This document shows positions 35,861-44,844 of a stretch of 64,000 nucleotides of DNA, piece by piece. The notes under the pieces are model-generated. The model did not search any database, had not been told where the DNA came from, and saw only the letters and a program-made list of their open reading frames with translations. Origin of the DNA: Shewanella aestuarii (GTDB lineage: Bacteria; Pseudomonadota; Gammaproteobacteria; Enterobacterales; Shewanellaceae); contig NZ_CP050313.1 in the NCBI RefSeq assembly GCF_011765625.1, forward strand, positions 1,298,501 to 1,362,500, written 5' to 3'. Each line of letters opens with the position of its first letter. The stretch's first letter is position 1. Position numbers and translations under genes: made by a program.

Positions 35861-37138
35861 ATGATGCCGCAGCTTGATTACTCAATCCAATTTAATGCAC
35901 TAACTGAACTGCTCAAATTAACCCAACCTTTGTGGCAAGTGGTCGCATTTGATTGTCATGATTTACCTTGGCAGGAGGATTTCCCACGTCTAGCAGAGCG
36001 AGTTTGGCAAATAGATGATGCCAATCTTGATGCCATCGACAGTGATCAAACCTTATTGGTTGGTCATTTACTGAGTGCATTACAGGCCGATCTAACGGGG
36101 TTGGGACAAAGCTCGCAGTTGCCTTTACTTCATTGGTTAACGTCCGGTTCAGATAAAGCAATCTTTACCAAGTCAAACTTGAATCTATCTATCGCGACAA
36201 GTGAATTAAGTCATTTTAGTGCTCATATTAAAGGCCGCAAATGGCAACAGATTGTTGCTTTTACCGAGCAAGTATTTAGTCAGCCAACCATATACCCTGT
36301 ATTAGAGTGGTGTGCCGGCAAAGGTCATCTTGGTCGCTTAATTGCTAAAACTCAACAATGCCAAGTGACCAGTTTAGAATGGCAGCAAGCTTTGTGTGAT
36401 GATGGGCAAGCGTTTGCTCAGCAATGGCAACTTGAGCAGCAGTTTATTTGTGCCGATGCTTTTGCGGCGATTGATGTAACGGATAGCGCTAGCCCAATTA
36501 AAACCAAGCAGCATGCCGTTGCCCTGCATGCCTGCGGTGACTTACATGTGCGATTACTTGATTTAGCCGCTAAGGCCAATACTCAGGCGATCTCTATTTC
36601 ACCCTGTTGTTACCACCTCATTCACGCCAAGTATTATCAGCCGCTATCAAGGCTAGCTCAGCAAGCGCAGCTCAGCTTGTCGCGTCATGATTTACAATTA
36701 CCATTGCAGCAAAGTGTTATTGCAAGTAAAAAGCAAAATGCACTTCGTATTCAGGAGGTTGCTTGGCGTTTAGGTTTTGATAGTTTGCAGCGTGATATTC
36801 GCAAAATTGATCAATATTTACCTGTGCCTACCTTAAAGCAAAGTCAGCTATCTGGGTCGTTTAGCGATTTTTGTCATTGGGCGGCAAAGCAAAAAGGTTT
36901 AGTAATAGCCAATCATATTGATATTGAAAGCTACTTAGTTATTGGCAAGCAAAGACAGCGCCTCACTCAACGAATTGACCTCGTTCGGCATGTATTTCGT
37001 AGTGTGCTTGAGCAATGGCTGGTGCTTGATCGAGTGTGCTTTTTGACTGAGCAAAATTACCATGTGACTTTGAGCAAATTTTGCCCAAGCAGTATTACCC
37101 CAAGAAATATACTGATTGATGCAAAGAAAACCATATAA
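35861..37138 (+). CDS. SAM-dependent methyltransferase (Methyltransf_32-like)
   Basis: 425 residues. The Rossmann motif I is VLEWCAGKGHLGRLIA (about residues 145-160), motif II SLEW, and a later VALHACGDLHVRLLDLA and SISPCCYHLI resemble the Methyltransf_32 family. The Cys-rich ISPCCYH motif sits where other members bind substrate. Target unknown; RNA is plausible. The N-terminal 130 residues look like a family-specific domain. Confidence 0.78.
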   Translation: MMPQLDYSIQFNALTELLKLTQPLWQVVAFDCHDLPWQEDFPRLAERVWQIDDANLDAIDSDQTLLVGHLLSALQADLTGLGQSSQLPLLHWLTSGSDKAIFTKSNLNLSIATSELSHFSAHIKGRKWQQIVAFTEQVFSQPTIYPVLEWCAGKGHLGRLIAKTQQCQVTSLEWQQALCDDGQAFAQQWQLEQQFICADAFAAIDVTDSASPIKTKQHAVALHACGDLHVRLLDLAAKANTQAISISPCCYHLIHAKYYQPLSRLAQQAQLSLSRHDLQLPLQQSVIASKKQNALRIQEVAWRLGFDSLQRDIRKIDQYLPVPTLKQSQLSGSFSDFCHWAAKQKGLVIANHIDIESYLVIGKQRQRLTQRIDLVRHVFRSVLEQWLVLDRVCFLTEQNYHVTLSKFCPSSITPRNILIDAKKTI

Positions 37139-37477
37139 GACTAAATATTTATATTAAGCTATTGTTTAGACTATTCTATTTTACAAATTTCTGATTAATT
37201 CAGTTATCTAGCACAAAATGTGTCCTGCAAAATTTAACAATTAAATGCACATACAGGTGCACAAATTGCGGTTTTTGATTGAAGTTTTGGGCCATTCTTG
37301 TTCAAATGTCGGGTTAATAGTGAATTACAACAAATCAATCCGCTAATATTCAAGAATCATCAAAGCATCGCAGACCAAAATCAGCGAAACACAGGGCCGA
37401 CAGGCATTAAAATAGCGTGTGCTTTGATAGAGAATCTTCAGTTTATCGTGGTGTTGAACAAAGCGAAAAATGGTTTA
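37139..37477. other. Intergenic region upstream of oleA
   Basis: About 340 bp, AT-rich. The frame can be extended to 37298 but this part is not protein-like. It should carry the ole promoter; I could not assign it with confidence. Confidence 0.4.
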
Positions 37478-38527
37478 ATGAAATACTCACGCGTGTTTAT
37501 CAATAGTCTAGCTTATGAGTTAGCGCCTCAAATTGTCTCAAGCCTTGATCTCGAATCTCGTCTTGCGCCTTTGTATCAAAAATTCCGCATTCCAATGGGA
37601 CAATTAGCGGCGTTAACAGGGATAACCGAACGTCGCTGGTGGCCTAAAGGCTATCGTTTGTCTGATGGTGCGATTGCTGCTGCAAACAAAGCGGTGCATG
37701 AAACAGGGATCAATGTTCAAGATCTTGGTGCTGTAGTGTATACCGGTGTTTGTCGTGATCAGCATGAACCCGCAACGGCTTGTCGTATCGCAGCGCAATT
37801 GGGTGTGTCAAAAGACACTGCAATTTATGATATTAGTAACGCCTGTTTAGGGGTGCTGTCAGGTATTTTAGATATTGCAAACCGAATTGAGCTTGGGCAA
37901 ATTAAAGCCGGTATGGTGGTGTCTTGTGAATCTGCTCGTGACATTGTTGAAGCCACAATCGATCACATGCTTGCTGAGCCAACAATGCAAAACTTTGCCC
38001 AATCGCTTGCCACCTTAACAGGCGGTTCTGGCGCAATAGCTGTGATTTTAACTGATGGCTCGTTACCGCTTAAAAATACGCGTCAACACCAACTTCTTGG
38101 TGCCAGCCACTTGTCTGCGCCAGAGCATCACAACCTTTGTGAGTGGGGCTTACAAGAAGCGGGTCATATGCTTTACCGCGAGTTTATGCGCACCGATGCC
38201 GTTGCGTTGCTGAAAGAAGGTGTTGAGTTAGCCAAGCACACTTGGGATCACTTCCTGGAACAGCGTGATTGGGTGGTAGAGCAGGTTGATAAAGTGATAT
38301 GTCATCAAGTTGGCGCATCTAATCGTAAGCAAGTGCTAACTGCGTTAAATATTCCCCAAGAAAAAGAATACCCAACCTATCAAACCTTAGGCAACATGGG
38401 AACGGTGTCGTTACCCGTAACAGCCGCTATTGCTCACGATGAAGGCTTTTTACGTCAAGGCGATCAAGTCAGCTTTTTGGGCATAGGTAGCGGGTTAAAT
38501 TGCATGATGTTAGGGATTAAATGGTAA
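37478..38527 (+). CDS. oleA: OleA, acyl-CoA condensing thiolase
   Basis: First enzyme of long-chain olefin synthesis: head-to-head Claisen condensation of two fatty acyl-CoAs to a beta-keto acid. 349 residues from MKYSRVFINSLAYELAP. Seen: catalytic Cys in DISNACLGVLSG, His in CHQVGASNRKQ and Asn in TLGNMGTVSLP, with the glutamate-bearing region (ERRWWPKG) typical of OleA. Strongly like Shewanella OleA. It begins the oleABCD order. Confidence 0.96.
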   Translation: MKYSRVFINSLAYELAPQIVSSLDLESRLAPLYQKFRIPMGQLAALTGITERRWWPKGYRLSDGAIAAANKAVHETGINVQDLGAVVYTGVCRDQHEPATACRIAAQLGVSKDTAIYDISNACLGVLSGILDIANRIELGQIKAGMVVSCESARDIVEATIDHMLAEPTMQNFAQSLATLTGGSGAIAVILTDGSLPLKNTRQHQLLGASHLSAPEHHNLCEWGLQEAGHMLYREFMRTDAVALLKEGVELAKHTWDHFLEQRDWVVEQVDKVICHQVGASNRKQVLTALNIPQEKEYPTYQTLGNMGTVSLPVTAAIAHDEGFLRQGDQVSFLGIGSGLNCMMLGIKW

Positions 38528-38573
38528 TCCCTTACTCGTTGAAAATAATAAAACTAATTCAATAGGAAGCATC

Positions 38574-39470
38574 ATGACAACACACGCTGAACAGTTAAAG
38601 GCGTTATTGCCGTTTCAAAGCCATTTTTTAAATCGTAATGGCAATCAATTGCACTATATCAATGAAGGCGAAGGTGAGCCGGTTGTGATGGTGCATGGTA
38701 ATCCAAGCTGGAGTTACTACTACCGCAATTTAGTTTCGGCATTAAGTAGTCAGCATCAATGTATTGTGCCGGATCACATAGGTTGTGGTATCTCTGATAA
38801 ACCGAACGATCCAGATTACGATTACACCCTAAAAAACCGAATTGATGACTTAGAAGCCTTATTAGATAGCCTTGGGGTAATCGAAAACATTACCCTAGTG
38901 TGTCATGATTGGGGGGGGATGATCGGCACAGGTTTTGCGGCCAGACACCCACAGCGCATTAAACGTTTAGTGTATTTAAATACAGCGGCGTTTCATTTGC
39001 CTGATACCAAGCCGTTTCCTTGGGCGCTATGGATTTGCCGTGAAACCTTATTAGGCACCTTGTTAGTGCGTGGTTTGAATGCGTTTTCTTCTGCTGCCTC
39101 TTATGTTGGCGTAAAGCGCAAGCCAATGGATAAAGCGGTACGAGAAGCGTATGTTGCTCCATTTAATTCGTGGAAAAACCGCATATCTACTTTGCGGTTT
39201 GTGCAAGATATTCCATTGAAGGCCGGTGATCGTAATTATGACTTAGTGACAGAGATTGGTGACAGTTTAAAGCAGTTTGCTAATGTTCCAACCCTGATTT
39301 GTTTTGGTTTACAAGACTTTGTATTTGATAAGCACTTTTTAGCCGAGTGGCGTGAGCGCATGCCACATGCACAAGTGCATGAGTTTGCCGATTGCGGTCA
39401 CTATATTTTAGAAGATGCAAGTGATGAAGTGATTGGACTTATCCAACAGTTTATTGAAACAAATAAATAA
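38574..39470 (+). CDS. oleB: OleB, beta-lactone decarboxylase (alpha/beta hydrolase)
   Basis: 298 residues. Converts the beta-lactone made by OleC into the olefin, releasing CO2. Haloalkane-dehalogenase-like fold with oxyanion motif VHGNPSWSYYYR, nucleophile Asp in CHDWGGMIG and catalytic His in FADCGHYILED. Lies 46 bp after oleA; a terminator hairpin separates it from oleC. Confidence 0.94.
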   Translation: MTTHAEQLKALLPFQSHFLNRNGNQLHYINEGEGEPVVMVHGNPSWSYYYRNLVSALSSQHQCIVPDHIGCGISDKPNDPDYDYTLKNRIDDLEALLDSLGVIENITLVCHDWGGMIGTGFAARHPQRIKRLVYLNTAAFHLPDTKPFPWALWICRETLLGTLLVRGLNAFSSAASYVGVKRKPMDKAVREAYVAPFNSWKNRISTLRFVQDIPLKAGDRNYDLVTEIGDSLKQFANVPTLICFGLQDFVFDKHFLAEWRERMPHAQVHEFADCGHYILEDASDEVIGLIQQFIETNK

Positions 39471-39488
39471 CTGATACTGTTTGTTCAT

Positions 39489-39511
39489 AAAGGCTCTTAG
39501 GAGCCTTTTTT
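39489..39511 (+). terminator. Intrinsic terminator inside the ole cluster
   Basis: 8-bp perfect stem AAAGGCTC/GAGCCTTT, 4-base loop, with the T-run reaching 39511. It sits between oleB and oleC, so part of the transcripts probably stop here. Confidence 0.8.
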
Positions 39512-39568
39512 GTTATAAATTATCGTTTAACTTAATATATTGATTATTCTCGAACAGAGTAGCCTTTT

Positions 39569-41266
39569 ATGACGCAAACCAGCAATAATGCCAATCTTTG
39601 TCAACACTTAGCCAATGCCGCATTGCATAGTCCAGACTTGCTTGCCGTTGCAGTGCAGCAAGCTAAAAGTGACAGTTACCAATATCAAGAGTTAACCTTT
39701 GCCCAGTTGCATCAACAATCAGATAGACTTGCCTATACCCTTAATGCTGTCGGCATTGTAAAAGGCATGAAAGCAGTCTTAATGGTGACGCCTAGCCTTG
39801 AGTTTTTTAGTTTAACTTTTGCGTTATTTAAAGCTGGTATTATTCCCATTTTAGTTGACCCTGGCATGGGGGTTAAAAACCTCAAGCAGTGTTTTATTGA
39901 ATCTGAACCTGATGTATTTATTGGGATCCCTAAGGCACATGTCGCCCGCAGACTTTTAGGTTGGGGGCGAGGCAGCGTAAAACATGTTATCAATGTTGGT
40001 GGCGGTGTCGTGCAGCGCTGGCTAGCGGGTTGCCACAGTATTGATCAATTACTTGCCCAGCATCCACAATTTGACCGTGTAGCTTACCCCATGGAAAAAC
40101 TCGCTGACGATCAAATGGCAGCGATTCTGTTTACCAGCGGCAGTACCGGAGTTCCTAAAGGCGTGGTGTATAGCCATAAAATGTTCGAAGCGCAAATAAG
40201 TGCATTAAAAGACGATTACGGCATTCAAGTTGGCGAGCGAGATTTAGCGACCTTTCCGCTGTTTTCGTTATTTGGCCCCGCCTTGGGCATGGCATCTATT
40301 GTGCCAGATATGGATGCCAGCAAGCCTATTACAGCCAATCCCAAACACTTATTTGCTGCTATCGAGCAATATCAATGCAGTAATATGTTTGTCAATCCGG
40401 CCTTGTTAGAACGTTTGGGACAGGCTGGTGAGCAAACTCAGCATAAGTTAGTTTCGATAAAACGGGTGATTTCTGCCGGTGCACCAGCCACCATTTCATC
40501 AATAAAACGCTTTAGTCAGATGTTAAATGATGATGTTGAAGTACTTAACTCCTATGGCGCGACAGAGTCATTGCCGATCAGTAAAATTGGCAGCAGCGCA
40601 TTATTTAGTACCACTGAACATACTGATAATGGCGGCGGTATTTGCGTTGGTAAAGCAATTGAAGGGGTTGATATCAGTATTATCGACATTACTGAACAGG
40701 CGATTACATCTTGGGATGACGCCTTGCAGCTTACTCCGAACCAGATAGGTGAGATAGTGGTAAAAGGCCCGATGGTCAGCCAGCAATATTACCAGCGTCC
40801 TGATGCAACTAGGGTATCTAAAATTGCTGATACACAAGCTAATACGATGCGACACCGTATGGGGGATGTGGGTTATTTAGATGATCATGGCTTATTGTGG
40901 ATGTGTGGTCGTAAAGCACATCGAGTGGATGCAACTCATCCCGCCCCTTTGCCACAACGCTATTTTTCAATCCCTTGTGAGCGGGTGTTTAATACTCATC
41001 CACAAGTTAAGCGTTCAGCATTAGTGGCAGTGACGGTCAATCATCAAGTGGTGCCTTTATTGTGTGTTGAACTTGATAAAGCGCTGGTGTGTTCAACATC
41101 TAAAGCGCTTTATCAACAGTTACTGAATATAGCCCAAAAGCATGAGCATACCCAAGGGATAAGCCGATTTTTAATTCACCCTGATTTTCCGGTAGATGTG
41201 AGGCACAACGCCAAAATCTTCCGTGAAAAGCTGGCGGTTTGGGCACAAAAAACGTGGAAAGAATAA
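39569..41266 (+). CDS. oleC: OleC, beta-lactone synthetase
   Basis: 565 residues of the AMP-binding superfamily, closing the beta-hydroxy acid to a beta-lactone with ATP. Seen: ATP-grasp loop [18 protein letters not shown], motif [11 protein letters not shown] and a later [22 protein letters not shown] hinge region. The downstream oleD ATG overlaps its TAA by one base. Confidence 0.94.
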   Translation: MTQTSNNANLCQHLANAALHSPDLLAVAVQQAKSDSYQYQELTFAQLHQQSDRLAYTLNAVGIVKGMKAVLMVTPSLEFFSLTFALFKAGIIPILVDPGMGVKNLKQCFIESEPDVFIGIPKAHVARRLLGWGRGSVKHVINVGGGVVQRWLAGCHSIDQLLAQHPQFDRVAYPMEKLADDQMAAILFTSGSTGVPKGVVYSHKMFEAQISALKDDYGIQVGERDLATFPLFSLFGPALGMASIVPDMDASKPITANPKHLFAAIEQYQCSNMFVNPALLERLGQAGEQTQHKLVSIKRVISAGAPATISSIKRFSQMLNDDVEVLNSYGATESLPISKIGSSALFSTTEHTDNGGGICVGKAIEGVDISIIDITEQAITSWDDALQLTPNQIGEIVVKGPMVSQQYYQRPDATRVSKIADTQANTMRHRMGDVGYLDDHGLLWMCGRKAHRVDATHPAPLPQRYFSIPCERVFNTHPQVKRSALVAVTVNHQVVPLLCVELDKALVCSTSKALYQQLLNIAQKHEHTQGISRFLIHPDFPVDVRHNAKIFREKLAVWAQKTWKE

Positions 41267-42315
41267 TGAATCAACTATCAAAATTGCCACAACAAGAGCA
41301 GCAAGCGCTTACTGCCTTAGCTGCTAAAGTGAATAAAGTGTTTGTAACGGGGGCTGGTGGCTTTCTCGGGTTTGCGATTTGTCAGCGTTTAATTGCCGCA
41401 GGTATTCAAGTGGTGGGTTTTGCGAGGGGCGAATATCCTAAGCTTAACGAGATAGGTGTTGACACCATTCAAGGTGATATTGCCAATTTAACTCAGGTTA
41501 TTAAAGCGATGCAGGGCTGTGACTTAGTGTTTCATGTTGCTTCAAAAGCTGGCGTATGGGGCAGTAAGCAAAGTTATTATTCGCCTAACCTTAATGGCGC
41601 CAATAATATTATTCAGGCTTGTAAAACCCTTGAGATCAATGCATTAGTGTATACCAGTACTCCTAGTGTCACCTTTGCTGGTGAAGATGAAAATGGCATT
41701 AATGAGTTAGCGCCTTATGCCAATAAATACCTGAACTATTATGGTGAATCAAAGGCATTAGCTGAGCAGGCCATGCTTGCAGCAAACAGCCCTGCATTAA
41801 AAACCACCGCATTAAGACCTCACTTGATTTGGGGTCCCAATGATCCTCATCTAGTGCCGCGCGTCATTGAGCGCGCTCAAGCAGGCCGCTTAAAATTGGT
41901 GGGCAAGCAAGACAAATTAGTTGACACCATTTATGTCGATAATGCTGCTTATGCACATATTTTGGCTGGGCTAGATTTAGTTTCTGTGGGTAAATCTGCT
42001 GGAAAAGCGTATTTTTTAAGTAATGATGAGCCCATTACTATGGCAAACATGCTCAATAAAATTCTGGCTTGCGTTGATTTACCGCCAGTCACTAAACGGG
42101 TTCCTGCCGCCGTAGCTTATGCCGTTGGCGCAACCTTAGAAACGATTTACAGTGCGCTGAATATCACTCGCGAGCCTATCATGACTCGGTTTGTGGCTAG
42201 ACAACTTTCCACCAGTCACTACTTTGATATAGCCGCAGCCAAACAAGATTTGGGCTATCAGCCATTGGTTTCTATTGATGAGGGGATGAAGCGGTTACGT
42301 GAATCTTTAAGCTAA
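41266..42315 (+). CDS. oleD: OleD, NADPH-dependent 2-alkyl-3-ketoacid reductase
   Basis: 349 residues of the extended short-chain dehydrogenase family. Glycine-rich NAD(P) motif VFVTGAGGFLGFAIC, a catalytic YYGESKALAE (YxxxK), and the family tail. Reduces the OleA product to the beta-hydroxy acid used by OleC. ATG overlaps the oleC stop (TAATG). A strong terminator follows at 42367. Confidence 0.95.
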   Translation: MNQLSKLPQQEQQALTALAAKVNKVFVTGAGGFLGFAICQRLIAAGIQVVGFARGEYPKLNEIGVDTIQGDIANLTQVIKAMQGCDLVFHVASKAGVWGSKQSYYSPNLNGANNIIQACKTLEINALVYTSTPSVTFAGEDENGINELAPYANKYLNYYGESKALAEQAMLAANSPALKTTALRPHLIWGPNDPHLVPRVIERAQAGRLKLVGKQDKLVDTIYVDNAAYAHILAGLDLVSVGKSAGKAYFLSNDEPITMANMLNKILACVDLPPVTKRVPAAVAYAVGATLETIYSALNITREPIMTRFVARQLSTSHYFDIAAAKQDLGYQPLVSIDEGMKRLRESLS

Positions 42316-42366
42316 CATTATGAATTTATTCAGTTAGTATTAAAATGTTTTAGCAATACCATAAAG

Positions 42367-42416
42367 CCTTAATGATGCATGTAACATTGTTTTTACATGC
42401 GTGATTGAGGTTTTTT
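42367..42416 (+). terminator. Intrinsic terminator after oleD
   Basis: Long stem: inner GCATGTAA/TTACATGC and outer CCTTAAT/ATTGAGG (one G-U) with a small internal loop, then six T. Confidence 0.88.
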
Positions 42417-42562
42417 ATTTTATCTGCCTTGGTAATCTTTTCAACTGAGTTATCTTGATTGCAATTTCAATGCTAATTCCCGTTCCAACAAATTATTCAT
42501 CAGCTTTGGGATAGCACCTACCACGACAACAATAACGCTAATCAGTAGGCTAGGAGATCAAG

Positions 42563-43747
42563 ATGCAAGAGAGCAAGCACGCTACATGGAATAAGGCGAC
42601 CTTAGCGATACATGGTGGACATCAACGAGAAGCTTTTGGGGCTTTAGTTACTCCGTTATATCAAAGTGCCACATTTGTATTTGAAACCGCAGAGCAAGGC
42701 GGAGCCAGATTTGCGGGTGATGAAGCTGGTTATATTTACACGCGTTTAGGTAACCCAACCACTTCAGAACTCGAGCGAAAAATGGCCTTATTAGAAGGCG
42801 CTGAAGATGCGGCAGCTTGTGCTTCTGGCATGGCTGCAGTATCAAGCGCTTTGTTAACTCACTTGCAAGCTGGCGATCATCTTGTGGCATCCAAAGCCGT
42901 TTATGGTTGCACCTATGCGTTAATGACTCATCAATTATCACGCTTGGGCATTGAAACCACCTTGGTCGATTTTGCAGATCTAGCCGCAGTGGAAGCCGCA
43001 ATTACCAGCAAAACTAAAGTATTGTTTTGTGAAACGCCGGTTAATCCCAACCTTGATGTGTTCGATTTAGCGGGGATTGCTCAAATTGCAAAACGGCATC
43101 AGTTAATCTCAATTGTTGATAACACCTTTATGACGCCGTTATTGCAGCAGCCTTTAGCGATGGGGATTGATATGGTGATCCACAGCGCAACAAAATACCT
43201 AAACGGGCATGGTGATGTGATTGCCGGTATTGTGTGCGGCAGTGCTGAGCATTTGCATCGGCTTAAGTATGAGATTTTAAAAGATTTTGGTGGGGTAATT
43301 TCACCTCATGATGCATGGTTAATTTTACGAGGTTTAAAAACCTTAGATGTGCGGTTAACCCGTCATTGTGACAATGCCGAAGCCATCGCATTGTATTTAG
43401 AGAAGCATCCCGCTTTTGGTAAAGTCTTTTATCCGGGTTTACGTCAGCATCCGGGGCATAAGTTTATTGGTAGCCAAATGAAACGAGGCGGTGGCGTGAT
43501 CGCCTTTGAGCTAAAAGGCGACAAACAAGACGCCATTAATTTTGTCAATCGCTTGGCTCTTTTTACCATTGCGGTCAGTTTAGGGGATGCAGAATCGTTA
43601 ATTCAACACCCTGCATCTATGACTCATTCACCTTATACTCCAGATGCAAGATTAGCTGCAGGCATAACCGATAACTTACTACGGATTTCAGTGGGTCTTG
43701 AAAACGTTGAAGACTTGATTTTTGATATCGAGCAAGCTTTAAGCTGA
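42563..43747 (+). CDS. megL: Methionine gamma-lyase
   Basis: 394 residues of the Cys/Met PLP family. PLP Lys in HSATKYLNGHGDV, and the gamma-lyase-specific Cys in KAVYGCTYALMTH (as Cys116 of Pseudomonas MGL), which separates it from cystathionine lyases. It would degrade methionine to methanethiol, ammonia and 2-oxobutyrate. The last product feeds isoleucine synthesis (ilvIH also lies in this window, though far off). AGGAG sits just before the ATG. Cystathionine gamma-lyase is the alternative. Confidence 0.88.
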   Translation: MQESKHATWNKATLAIHGGHQREAFGALVTPLYQSATFVFETAEQGGARFAGDEAGYIYTRLGNPTTSELERKMALLEGAEDAAACASGMAAVSSALLTHLQAGDHLVASKAVYGCTYALMTHQLSRLGIETTLVDFADLAAVEAAITSKTKVLFCETPVNPNLDVFDLAGIAQIAKRHQLISIVDNTFMTPLLQQPLAMGIDMVIHSATKYLNGHGDVIAGIVCGSAEHLHRLKYEILKDFGGVISPHDAWLILRGLKTLDVRLTRHCDNAEAIALYLEKHPAFGKVFYPGLRQHPGHKFIGSQMKRGGGVIAFELKGDKQDAINFVNRLALFTIAVSLGDAESLIQHPASMTHSPYTPDARLAAGITDNLLRISVGLENVEDLIFDIEQALS

Positions 43748-43826
43748 GTTGAATTTGCATCTTGTTGCCCTTCAGTTGAACATGATTCCATTGAAGGGTG
43801 ATTGACGCGCCGATGCATCAATAGGC

Positions 43827-44612
43827 TTAATCACTTTCAGACAAGTTTTTTGCTACGGCGCTATAAGCCATGATTGCCAACTCAACCTCATTATCCATAA
43901 TGGCTTGTTTCGACCGCTGGCGATAATGGTTTAAGGTTTTGTTGATATAGCCTTGAACAACTTCAGCCTGTTGTGTTGTTTGTGCTTGCCATATTTTCTC
44001 GCCCACAGGACTGACGGTTGCAGTTGCTAAACCCATTAAGGCAGCTTTAGGTTGGTATCTAACCTTGAGAATTTCATAATATCGCTGATTGTCTTTAATC
44101 AGTTTTTCATCAAGATAAATAAACGCGTATTGTGCCAACATTTGGCGCAATTTAAATTGATGATGCACTGGGCATAACAAAAAATCGACCGCTATATTGG
44201 GGTTTGAGTTTATGATAGCTTCAACCATCACTTTCATTAGATCTCCGCCTACGCCGGCAATAATAATCAGTTGCTTAATGTCGGCTTCATCAATGCAATC
44301 CGAATTAGGAGCATCTTTTTCGCTGGGCTTATTGGCATTAGCGAATTGATCAATGGGTAAGGTTGCCACATCGATACAATGCACTGACCAATTGTAGGTT
44401 TGTTGAGCGTCGAGCGGAAAAAACAGCTGCAACTTTTGGGTTAACTGCTGCATTAATGGCGCAACAATATCCACAAAGTGAATATGTTTTGCTGAATTGC
44501 GTTTAAGTAATTCAGCCCCTAAAAAACCATGATCGCAACAGCAATCCCAAATATGGGTATAAGGTTGTTCGACCATATCGGCAAGGCTAGTTAAACGGTG
44601 ACTCATTTTCAT
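43827..44612 (-). CDS. TrmK-like tRNA (adenine-N1) methyltransferase
   Basis: 261 residues. SAM motif DCCCDHGFLGAELLKR and the IIIAGVGGDLMKVM motif are the TrmK hallmarks, as is the later HHQFKLRQML segment. TrmK makes m1A22 in bacterial tRNA. Start ATG 44612 or 44606; neither has a strong ribosome site. Convergent with megL. Confidence 0.82.
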   Translation of the reverse strand: MKMSHRLTSLADMVEQPYTHIWDCCCDHGFLGAELLKRNSAKHIHFVDIVAPLMQQLTQKLQLFFPLDAQQTYNWSVHCIDVATLPIDQFANANKPSEKDAPNSDCIDEADIKQLIIIAGVGGDLMKVMVEAIINSNPNIAVDFLLCPVHHQFKLRQMLAQYAFIYLDEKLIKDNQRYYEILKVRYQPKAALMGLATATVSPVGEKIWQAQTTQQAEVVQGYINKTLNHYRQRSKQAIMDNEVELAIMAYSAVAKNLSESD

Positions 44613-44844
44613 GGCTAAATTTCTGCAGTCAATTTGTAACGCTCAATGATTTAATCATCAGGTCATGATTCAGATAATCAAAAACGAGAAAGTAAAAGGC
44701 AGCGATTGTAGCGACAAATTAACCGTTAAACTAGTCACCTTAAATGCCGATTTTGCTAGATATTAGCGGGCGACTCCCATAAAATGGCAAGTTAACTTTT
44801 TTGCTACTGTGTCAGTTTTTTTGTAGCACACTTGGATGTAATTG

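Noticed and set aside
37298..37477. N-terminal extension of OleA from 37298
   Set aside because: Known OleA proteins begin MKYSRVFINSLAYEL, and the upstream 60 codons look noncoding.
43768..43798. Terminator between megL and the TrmK-like gene
   Set aside because: CCCTTCA/TGAAGGG arms are 17 bases apart and no T-run follows; weak.
44802..44828. Inverted repeat TGCTAC/GTAGCA before the SNF2 gene
   Set aside because: Six-bp arms with a 15-base gap are expected by chance in AT-rich DNA.
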